Shown: positions 31,561-37,678 of the stretch, in pieces | Layout: each line of letters begins with the position of its first letter | How positions within the stretch are numbered: the first letter of the stretch is position 1 | Assembly: GCA_015492515.1 (NCBI GenBank) | Contig: WGEZ01000055.1 | Span: 1-42,318 of the forward strand | Reading direction: 5' to 3' | From: Nitrospirota bacterium | GTDB lineage: Bacteria; Nitrospirota; Thermodesulfovibrionia; Thermodesulfovibrionales; JdFR-85 | Length of the DNA: 42,318 nucleotides | Program-made: the position numbers and the translations under genes | The notes under the pieces: generated by a model | Database searches by the model: none | What the model saw: only the letters and a program-made list of their open reading frames with translations | Told to the model about the DNA's origin: nothing

Positions 31561-32521
31561 ATTCATCCACCCTCAGCATATTGTATTTCCTCGCCACACG
31601 GTTGAACTCTTCGCTCTTCTTCATGAACTCTATGATCTTTGCAACATCCCTGGACACCGGTCCGTAGGTCACGATGGACTGCAGACGGTAGAAGGGATAG
31701 TTGCCGGCCTTGAGGTTCTCCGCAGTGGGCTCGTAGCCGTTGACCCTGATGATCTTGATCCTGTCGTCGGGCTTGATCTGCCATCCTGAACCCACATGTC
31801 CGATGGCGTTGCTGAAGTCCGATACGGTCCGCACCATCGGCTTAGCCCCCTTTACATTGATCCGGTCCTTCCTGAAGTCATCCGCCGTGGGGAGGATGGT
31901 CTTCCAGTGGCCAGGCCTCTGCTTGCAGTGCAGGCGGGTGACCACGACTATGCTCCTGTCAGGCCCCCCCACCTCGCGCCAGTTCCTGATCCTTCCGCTG
32001 AATATCGCACGGACCTGCTCCAGCGTAAGCGAGTCGATGGGGTTGGATTCGTGCACGATTATGTAGATCGGTTCCAGGGCCAGGGGGTAAACGGTCAGTC
32101 CCTCCTTCTCCGCCTCCTCGGTGGAGAGGGGGCAGCAGACGAAGCCGAAGGTCTCCATCTCCGGGGAGTTGCGTCTGGCCATCTTGATCCCGGCGTTGCA
32201 ACCCACGCCGTACATGGAGTCCTCACCGTAGAGCTTGATCGGCCGGCCGATGTGCCTCTCCAGGTCTGCCTGGAGATCCTTGAAGAGTATCCAGACGAAA
32301 TGCGCCCCCGAGCCGACCACCGGCTGCCCCTCCACCCCGACCTTGACGAGCCTCGTCTCGGGCCTCGTCTGGGAGGGATCCGAGGCCAGGGCCTGAAGCG
32401 GAAGCAGCAGCACCCCGATCCAGAGGCAGAGCACGGAGAGGACCGTCGCTGCTACGGCGGCGTACGGTCCGCAGACCGGCCCTGCGGGTAGGAAACACAC
32501 CCTTCGTCCTGAGTGCTCCAT
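31559..32521 (-). CDS. PstS-like periplasmic substrate-binding protein with unusual cysteines
   Basis: This is a 320-residue protein of the PBP-like (PstS) family. A long signal segment ends near residue 48 at L-Q-A-L-A-S. The mature protein follows PstS logic: an E/D-x-M-Y-G-V-G element in place of the phosphate-binding loop, a P-L-S-T-E-E-A strand, and I-F-S-G-R-I-R-N-W, typical of PstS-like domains. The ATG at 32521 is chosen because AGGAGGT lies about 9 bases upstream. Three cysteines (G-V-G-C-N and F-V-C-C-P) sit where the ligand pocket is expected, and the classic Ser/Gly/Asp phosphate set is not evident, so the ligand may not be phosphate. No PstCAB transporter is adjacent. The next gene is a GGDEF sensor. 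Confidence 0.8.
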   Translation of the reverse strand: MEHSGRRVCFLPAGPVCGPYAAVAATVLSVLCLWIGVLLLPLQALASDPSQTRPETRLVKVGVEGQPVVGSGAHFVWILFKDLQADLERHIGRPIKLYGEDSMYGVGCNAGIKMARRNSPEMETFGFVCCPLSTEEAEKEGLTVYPLALEPIYIIVHESNPIDSLTLEQVRAIFSGRIRNWREVGGPDRSIVVVTRLHCKQRPGHWKTILPTADDFRKDRINVKGAKPMVRTVSDFSNAIGHVGSGWQIKPDDRIKIIRVNGYEPTAENLKAGNYPFYRLQSIVTYGPVSRDVAKIIEFMKKSEEFNRVARKYNMLRVDE

Positions 32522-32672
32522 AACACACGACCTCCTGAGGGCTCTGTTGATCAAAGACCCCACACTTGTGAGCAATTTTTATGCCTTCCACCGGTACCCG
32601 GCGGACCGGCTTCCTCGCTGATCCCGTTATTTCAACGAAGACAGCGGATTGCTTCACGAAAACACGGTCTAT

Positions 32673-32702
32673 ATATTACAAACACTGTCAATAAAATGAC
32701 AA
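32673..32702 (-). promoter_or_regulatory. Promoter candidate for the PstS-like/GGDEF genes
   Basis: On the minus strand TTGTCA (32702-32697), an 18-base spacer and TAATAT (32678-32673). It lies directly beyond the miaA stop and leaves a leader of about 145 nt with a GC-rich stem region near 32595-32615. An inverted repeat TGTCA-N6-TGACA overlaps the -35. Confidence 0.45.
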
Positions 32703-32704
32703 CT

Positions 32705-33658
32705 TCAGGCCGTTGTTGCTGCAGCGCGCCGTATCTCGAGGCCTGTCTCATGGACGATCCTCCCGAAGACCTCCCCGGGGCTGAAGAGACCGGTTACATC
32801 GACCCACCGGACCCCCGCCTCCTTCCTGAACCAGGTGAACTGCCTCTTCGCGTATCTCTTTGTTGCACGTTTTACGAGCCGCTTCGTCTCATCAAGCCCC
32901 CGCTCGCCCCTGAGGTAGCCCAGGACCTCCTTGTAACCTATGGCCTGGAGGGGTGTTTCAGCGGGGTTCACCCTGAGGAGTCCTTCCACCTCCTCGAGGA
33001 GTCCGCGGTCGAACATCTCCTCCACCCGCTCCTCTATCATCCTGTAGAGCTCCCTCCTCTGCCTCGTCAGTCCGATCTTGATGAACTCATAGGGCAGCGG
33101 GGTGGTGAACCGCCTCTGAAGCTCCGACATCCGCATCCTGGTCTTGAGCACCACCTCGAGGGCGCGCACGAGACGTCTCGTATCAGAGGGGTTGACCGAT
33201 CCGGCCCTCTCCGGGTCGAGCCGGGAGAGCTCCCGATAGAGGCTTCCAGGGGCCCGCCTCTCCCTCCCGAGCAGGGAGGCCCTCAGCACGGGATCAGCCC
33301 CCGGTGCTGAGAAGAGTCCCCTCGTCAGGGCCCTGATGTAGAGGCCCGTCCCGCCGACGACGAGGGGGATCTTCCCCTCTCCGTGGAGCCTCTCTATCAC
33401 GGGGACGACGTCCCTGAGGTAGCTGCCCGCACTGTAGGTCTCCGAGGGATCGACGATGTCCATCATGTGGTGCCTCACCCTGCTTCTGGCAGCGGCGGAA
33501 GGCTTCGCGGTCCCTATCTCCATCCCCCTGTAGACCTGCATGGAGTCGGCACTTATGATCTCCGTCCCGAGTGCCTCGGCAAGGAGCAGGGATGCACCGG
33601 TCTTACCCACGCAGGTAGGGCCGAGGAGTATGAGCACTCTCTGCTCTCTCTTCCGCAT
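32705..33658 (-). CDS. miaA: tRNA dimethylallyltransferase
   Basis: MiaA adds a dimethylallyl group to A37 of tRNAs reading UNN codons. The 317-residue protein has the P-loop L-G-P-T-C-V-G-K-T-G at about residues 11-20. It continues with I-S-A-D-S-M-Q-V-Y-R-G-M-E-I-G-T-A-K-P, which contains the catalytic Asp, and a later D-T-R-R-L-V-R-A-L-E-V and Q-A-I-G-Y-K-E. The ATG at 33658 gives the canonical N-terminus. The frame extends to 33721, but those extra residues are unrelated. An extended -10 eight bases upstream and the lack of a Shine-Dalgarno sequence suggest a near-leaderless mRNA. Confidence 0.95.
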   Translation of the reverse strand: MRKREQRVLILLGPTCVGKTGASLLLAEALGTEIISADSMQVYRGMEIGTAKPSAAARSRVRHHMMDIVDPSETYSAGSYLRDVVPVIERLHGEGKIPLVVGGTGLYIRALTRGLFSAPGADPVLRASLLGRERRAPGSLYRELSRLDPERAGSVNPSDTRRLVRALEVVLKTRMRMSELQRRFTTPLPYEFIKIGLTRQRRELYRMIEERVEEMFDRGLLEEVEGLLRVNPAETPLQAIGYKEVLGYLRGERGLDETKRLVKRATKRYAKRQFTWFRKEAGVRWVDVTGLFSPGEVFGRIVHETGLEIRRAAATTA

Positions 33659-33666
33659 ACAGTATA

Positions 33667-33675
33667 ATTTTAGCA
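33667..33675 (-). promoter_or_regulatory. Extended -10 promoter of miaA
   Basis: The minus strand reads TGCTAAAAT (33675-33667), a TGN plus TATAAT-like hexamer (5 of 6), with 8 bases to the ATG. The overlapping TATACT two bases before the ATG would start inside the gene and is less likely. Confidence 0.4.
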
Positions 33676-33728
33676 GAACTGCTGCTTCCGGTGCGCAGAG
33701 GGAGGCACTTGAGGCTGACAAGGCGCTG

Positions 33729-34196
33729 TCAGAAGATCACCGCCAGCCTCTCCACGGTCTTGTTGTAACGGAGGGACATGATGCGTATGATCCCCTTCAG
33801 CAGCTTCACACCCGTCTCCGGGTACCTGCTGAAGAAGCCCTCCAGGGCATCCCGCTCGAGTACGAGGAGCTCCGAGTCCTCACGGGCCACCACGGTGGCG
33901 GTGCGGGGCTGTCTGTCGAGAAAGGAGAACTCGCCCACGATCGAGCCCCTGGTCACCACGGCGAGCACGATCTGTTTCCCCTTGAATTCGGTCTCCTTCC
34001 TCACCTCGAAGCTGCCGGATATCACAAACCCGACGGAGTCAGCCGGGTCGCCCTCGTTGAAGAAGACCGTGCCTGCCGGGAGGGAGACCTTCTCGAAATA
34101 GGGGATGAGCCTCTCGAACTCATCATCCTCGAGCAGGCCGAAGATCTTCAACTTGTCCTTCAGTTCGATGACCAGCCTCTTCGTATCCTCCTGCAA
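33729..34196 (-). CDS. Stand-alone cyclic-nucleotide-binding domain protein
   Basis: This 155-residue protein consists of a single cNMP-binding beta-roll (about residues 18-140). The phosphate-binding cassette G-E-F-S-F-L-D-R-Q-P-R-T-A-T is intact, so it may bind cAMP or cGMP. No helix-turn-helix DNA-binding domain follows. It is therefore not a CRP-type transcription factor but a small sensor or regulatory subunit. It starts at TTG with AGAGGG four to five bases upstream. It lies between miaA and, on the other strand, the OsmC gene. Confidence 0.85.
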   Translation of the reverse strand: MQEDTKRLVIELKDKLKIFGLLEDDEFERLIPYFEKVSLPAGTVFFNEGDPADSVGFVISGSFEVRKETEFKGKQIVLAVVTRGSIVGEFSFLDRQPRTATVVAREDSELLVLERDALEGFFSRYPETGVKLLKGIIRIMSLRYNKTVERLAVIF

Positions 34197-34233
34197 CAGA
34201 CCCTCTCGCTTGGAAGTTCCCGACCGGTGGATA

Positions 34234-34242
34234 AATATAACA
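34234..34242 (-). promoter_or_regulatory. Extended -10 promoter of the cNMP-binding protein gene
   Basis: The minus strand reads TGTTATATT (34242-34234), TGN plus a 5-of-6 -10. Transcription would begin about 30 nt before the TTG start. Confidence 0.4.
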
Positions 34243-34283
34243 TACCCGAGGGGGATAATTCTCCACCACCGGCTGTGAACTCC

Positions 34284-34311
34284 TTGAAATAACGGGTTGT
34301 CTTGTTATAAA
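34284..34311 (+). promoter_or_regulatory. Promoter of the OsmC-radC genes
   Basis: TTGAAA (34284-34289), a 16-base spacer and TATAAA (34306-34311), with TGT directly before the -10 as an extended element. It lies 32 bases before the OsmC ATG. Confidence 0.6.
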
Positions 34312-34343
34312 ATCCCTGCAGATTTCATCTGCCGGAGGGGAGA

Positions 34344-34817
34344 ATGGAGGAATCCGGAAAGGCCGACGCGGAGTTCGAGGAGTCACTGAAGGGATACAAG
34401 GAGAGGGTGCCGAGGATCACGAAGGGCACACTCACCTGGGAGAAGGACCTCATCTTCGTCGGGAGGACCCAGAGGGGTTACGAGATAGACTTCGATGCAA
34501 AGGTGGAGTGGGGGTGCATCCCCACGGAGAGCCTTCTGCTGAGCCTTGCAGGGTGCATCGGCATAGACGTGGTATCCTTCCTCCAGAGGATGAGGTGCAG
34601 ACTGAGGGGCTTCAGGATCGAGATCGAGGGGGAGCGGAACCCCACCCCGCCCCAGTACTTCAAGGCCGTGAGGGTGGCCATCCACCTCTCGGGGGATGGT
34701 GTCACGGAGAAGAAGGTGGAGAGGGCCGTCTCGCTTTCGCAGCGGAAGTACTGCTCCGTCTATCACTCCCTCAGGAAGGACATGAAGGTCACCGTTGATT
34801 ACAGGATTGAAGGATAG
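34344..34817 (+). CDS. OsmC/Ohr-family protein
   Basis: This 157-residue protein has the OsmC fold: a beta-sheet N-terminal half and the two conserved cysteines that form the peroxidatic site, A-G-C-I-G-I-D (about 70-76) and Q-R-K-Y-C-S-V (about 131-137). Family members reduce organic hydroperoxides or act as YhfA-type redox proteins of unknown substrate. GGAGGGGAGA directly precedes the ATG. The end overlaps the TTG start of radC by 23 bp, so the two are one transcription unit. Confidence 0.9.
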   Translation: MEESGKADAEFEESLKGYKERVPRITKGTLTWEKDLIFVGRTQRGYEIDFDAKVEWGCIPTESLLLSLAGCIGIDVVSFLQRMRCRLRGFRIEIEGERNPTPPQYFKAVRVAIHLSGDGVTEKKVERAVSLSQRKYCSVYHSLRKDMKVTVDYRIEG

Positions 34818-35490
34818 CCGGCCCCACTATCTCGGCCACAGAGGGCGCCTCAGGAGGAGGTTCATCGACCACGGCATCGACGGTCTCCAGGACCACGAGG
34901 TCCTCGAGCTCCTCCTCACCTACTGCATCGCCCGGAAGGACACGAAACCACTGGCAAAGACCCTGCTGAGGAGGTTCGGAAGCCTCTCAGGGGTGCTCGA
35001 TGCGGATGCGGAGGAGCTGAGAGAGGTCGAGGGCGTGGGAGAAGCCGCTGCGGTGCTGATCAAGCTCTCCCGTTCACTCCTGGAGATCTACATGAGGGAG
35101 GGTGCCCTCTCCGGTACAAGGCTCTCCACCCCCGGCTCGGTCGTCGACTACCTCAGGGTCTCGATGGGCGGGCTGAAGGACGAACAGTTCAGGGCCCTCT
35201 ACCTCAACTCGCAGAACGAGCTCCTGAAGGAGGTGGTGATCCAGGAGGGCACCGTGGACCAGTCCGTCGTCTATCCGAGGAAGGTCCTGGAGCACGCCCT
35301 GAGGTACAAGGCCTCGAGCGTCATCCTCATACATAACCATCCGGGCGGTCTCCTCAAGCCATCAAGGAGCGACATCGAGCTGACGGAGAGGCTCAAGAGT
35401 GCGGCTGAAGAGATGGGCATCAGGGTGCACGACCACTTCATCATCACCCGGAACGGGTATTTCAGCTTCCACGAAAACGGCCTGCTTTAG
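34795..35490 (+). CDS. radC: RadC/JAB-domain DNA repair-associated protein
   Basis: This 231-residue protein has a helix-hairpin-helix region (E-V-E-G-V-G-E-A-A-A, about 76-85). A C-terminal JAB/MPN metalloprotease-like domain has the zinc motif H-N-H-P-G-G with the downstream S-x-x-D (about 182-196). Despite its name, RadC has no established repair function. A TTG at 34795 with AAGG upstream is taken as the start, and a TTG at 34807 is an alternative. Both lie inside the OsmC gene in another frame. It converges on the thymidine phosphorylase gene, 21 bp away. Confidence 0.93.
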   Translation: MITGLKDSRPHYLGHRGRLRRRFIDHGIDGLQDHEVLELLLTYCIARKDTKPLAKTLLRRFGSLSGVLDADAEELREVEGVGEAAAVLIKLSRSLLEIYMREGALSGTRLSTPGSVVDYLRVSMGGLKDEQFRALYLNSQNELLKEVVIQEGTVDQSVVYPRKVLEHALRYKASSVILIHNHPGGLLKPSRSDIELTERLKSAAEEMGIRVHDHFIITRNGYFSFHENGLL

Positions 35491-35511
35491 AAAAGGGCCC
35501 CCGGGACCGGC

Positions 35512-36852
35512 TCAGGCAAGCACCACCTTCCTGATCAACCTCCTCCGGCCCGGAGGTTCAGGTCCTATCTCGAAGGCGCCCTCGACGAGCCGGCAGGCCT
35601 CCTCGATGTTACCCTCGTCGTTGTAGTGGAGTGTGGCGAGGGGCTCGCCCCTGGCCACCTTGGTGCCGGACTTCCTGTTCAGCATCACGCCTGCACCGTG
35701 GTCGATCCCGTCCTCCATCCTCGACCTCCCTGCACCAAGGAGCACGGAGGCGACCCCCACTTTCTCTGCATCCACCCGCCTTATATAACCCTCGGCAGGG
35801 GAGTAGACCGGCCTGATCCGGCCGGCGCCGGGCAGCAGCCCGGGTCTTGCGGCTATCTCCGGATCACCCCCCTGGGCCTCGATCATATCCAGGAACCTCT
35901 CCAGGGCCTTACCTGAGCTGAGCAGCCCCTCGAGCCTCTTCCTCTTCTCCATGAGCACCCCGTCGTCGATCGCCGGCGGTGCCCCTCTGCTCACCATCTC
36001 CTCGGCGATGTAGAGCATCCAGGCGCCGAGGGTGAGCGTCACCTCGAGGAGGTCCTCCTCGGCCCACCCCTTCAGCAGGTTTATACACTCCTTTATCTCC
36101 AGAGAGTTCCCCACCATCCTGCCCAGGGGTTCATCCATATCGGTGAGGACCGCCACGGTCCTCACACCGAGGGAGTTGCCGGTGCCGACCATGACCCTGG
36201 CCAGGGCCTCCGCCTCTTCCACGGTCTTCATGAACGCCCCTGAGCCTACCTTCACGTCGAGCACCAGACCGTCGAGCCCCTCGGAGAGCTTCTTCGACAT
36301 GATGCTCGACGCAATGAGGGGTATGCTCTCCACGGTGGCCGTGACGTCCCTGAGGGCGTAGAGCCTCCTGTCGGCAGGGGCGATCTCCTCGGTCTGGCCC
36401 ATGATGGCGACCCCTGTCGTCCAGAGGGCCTCCCTGAACTCGTCGAGGCTCATCTCGGTCCTGAACCCGGGGATGGATTCGAGCTTGTCGAGGGTGCCGC
36501 CTGTGTGACCGAGCCCCCTCCCTGATATCATCGGGACGACCACGCCTGCCGAGGCGACGAGGGGGGCGAGGACGATGCTCACCTTGTCACCCACCCCGCC
36601 TGTGGAATGCTTGTCCACCTTGGGCCTCTCCAGACCTGAAAGGTCCAGTATCAGCCCGGAGTGGAGCATCGCCTCCGTGAGCAGAGCCGTCTCCTCTTCA
36701 TCGAGCCCTCTCAGGAAGACGGCCATGAGGAAGGCGGCCATCTGGTAGTCGGGGACCTCTCCAGCGAGGTATCCCCTTATGAGGAACCGGAATTCCTCCC
36801 CGGTCATCCTACCGCCGTCCCTCTTCCTCTTTATCAGGTCGTATGCACGCAC
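35512..36852 (-). CDS. deoA: Thymidine / pyrimidine-nucleoside phosphorylase
   Basis: This enzyme splits thymidine (and often uridine) with phosphate to the base and (deoxy)ribose 1-phosphate in nucleoside salvage. The 446-residue protein has the phosphate-binding K-H-S-T-G-G-V-G-D-K and the family signature S-G-R-G-L-G-H-T-G-G-T-L-D-K-L-E. The start is the GTG at 36852 (V-R-A-Y-D-L-I-K-R-K), the usual N-terminus. It lies 7 bases after a perfect extended -10, so the transcript is probably leaderless. The frame upstream to 36909 is unrelated. Confidence 0.95.
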   Translation of the reverse strand: MRAYDLIKRKRDGGRMTGEEFRFLIRGYLAGEVPDYQMAAFLMAVFLRGLDEEETALLTEAMLHSGLILDLSGLERPKVDKHSTGGVGDKVSIVLAPLVASAGVVVPMISGRGLGHTGGTLDKLESIPGFRTEMSLDEFREALWTTGVAIMGQTEEIAPADRRLYALRDVTATVESIPLIASSIMSKKLSEGLDGLVLDVKVGSGAFMKTVEEAEALARVMVGTGNSLGVRTVAVLTDMDEPLGRMVGNSLEIKECINLLKGWAEEDLLEVTLTLGAWMLYIAEEMVSRGAPPAIDDGVLMEKRKRLEGLLSSGKALERFLDMIEAQGGDPEIAARPGLLPGAGRIRPVYSPAEGYIRRVDAEKVGVASVLLGAGRSRMEDGIDHGAGVMLNRKSGTKVARGEPLATLHYNDEGNIEEACRLVEGAFEIGPEPPGRRRLIRKVVLA

Positions 36853-36859
36853 GGGAGTA

Positions 36860-36868
36860 ATTATAGCA
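36860..36868 (-). promoter_or_regulatory. Extended -10 promoter of deoA (leaderless)
   Basis: The minus strand reads TGCTATAAT (36868-36860), a perfect TGN extended -10, 7 bases before the GTG start. No Shine-Dalgarno sequence or -35 is present. Confidence 0.5.
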
Positions 36869-36987
36869 GAAAGGCGGCGTCCGGAGGTCCGGGCGGAGGC
36901 GACGGGCACGTATATTGCTTGATTATTTCCTGGAAGGATTAAAGTTTTTTTAACGCAACGGCGATAAGATCATCAAGGACGGTTGAG

Positions 36988-37104
36988 ATGAACACCCCTC
37001 GCGCCAGAGAGATCATAGGGATACTGATGGAGAGCAGGCTCTACTTCGACCTGAGCCTGAGGGAGAGGCACCACCTGGTGAAGCAGATCCTCCTATCCCT
37101 CTGA
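36988..37104 (+). CDS. 38-residue conserved-looking small protein
   Basis: ATG at 36988 follows AAGGA with an 8-base spacer. The product is amphipathic and helical, beginning MNTPRAREIIGILMESRLYF and ending in L-V-K-Q-I-L-L-S-L. Codon use (AGG, CTG, GAG, ATC) matches the neighbours. Its stop lies 12 bp from the end of the convergent selenoprotein reading frame. It resembles short proteins with an M-E-S-x-L-Y-F core that I recall only vaguely, and no function can be proposed. Confidence 0.6.
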   Translation: MNTPRAREIIGILMESRLYFDLSLRERHHLVKQILLSL

Positions 37105-37116
37105 GGGACCACCGGG

Positions 37117-37569
37117 TCACCCACCGAACTCCCAGTCGATGGCCCTCTTTATATCCTCGCTCGACTTCCCTTCTTTATGTAACTGGGCTGCCCTAAGGGC
37201 CTCCTGCTGACAGATTATTCAACCGGCGGCGTGGTTTTCCGTGAAGCAGCTCAAGAGGCTCTTGTGGTAGAAGGGCGGCTGATCGCAACGGCAGTAGCAG
37301 TAGACCTGATCCATCACCTCCGGGTAGCTCTTGGCAGCAGCGTAGGCTGCGCGGGCCATGCCCGTGAAGTTGGCCGGATCGAGCACCGGGCGCGTCTCTC
37401 CTCCCTTGACGAGGAAGGACCTCGTCTTCTTCCCCTTCCCCTCCGAGTTGACAAGGGGGATGTTGCCGGAGATGACTGCTACGAGTACGACCAGCACGAC
37501 GGCTCCGACGAACCAGATCAGTGGGGGCTTCTTCCTCCCCGCCTTCTTCCTCTTCTGTTTCTTCGCCAT
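37117..37569 (-). CDS. Candidate selenoprotein: membrane-anchored PCYCGC-family protein with in-frame UGA
   Basis: The frame from ATG 37569 (AAAGGG seven bases upstream) encodes a Lys/Arg-rich start, one membrane helix (17-34) and an extracytoplasmic domain. The domain has Y-C-Y-C-R-C (Cys91, 93, 95) and H-K-S-L-L-S-C-F (Cys108), the marks of PCYCGC-motif proteins. At codon 117 it meets TGA (37221-37219). The same frame then runs 33 more codons to the next TGA (37119-37117), giving I-I-C-Q-Q-E-A-L-R-A-A and a K-E-G-K-S-x-E-D-I-K-R-A-I-D ending. From memory, relatives have this ending after a Cys-x-x-Cys. Reading TGA as selenocysteine gives U-I-I-C, a UxxC redox motif. A hairpin begins eight bases on. 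The full protein is 150 residues, ending 12 bp from the convergent small gene. The alternative is a truncating stop at 117. Confidence 0.8.
37188..37221 (-). promoter_or_regulatory. SECIS-like stem-loop following the in-frame UGA
   Basis: After UGA (37221-37219) the minus strand has CUGUC (37213-37209) pairing with GGCAG (37192-37188). A mismatched internal region leads to an upper AGG/CCU stem and an apical loop AGGC (37202-37199). The loop guanines lie 19-20 bases after the first base of UGA plus one, within the usual window for bacterial selenocysteine insertion elements. The folding was done by eye. Confidence 0.5.
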
Positions 37570-37678
37570 GGATAACCCTTTCTCGATATTCGCACTGCCC
37601 GGACCGCCCCGGCGGGTGCCGATCCTGCAGCGTGTGCACTGCTATACTAAACATAAAAGATGAAGAAAATGTGAAGGG

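Noticed and set aside
32522-32672. Possible c-di-GMP (GEMM) riboswitch in the leader of the PstS-like/GGDEF genes
   Set aside because: A small hairpin and an A-A-G-C-C-like element gave a passing resemblance, but the conserved GEMM core sequences are absent.
32681-32702. Pho-box-like CTGTCA repeat upstream of the PstS-like gene
   Set aside because: The half-sites are inverted (TGTCA-N6-TGACA) rather than the direct repeat PhoB needs.
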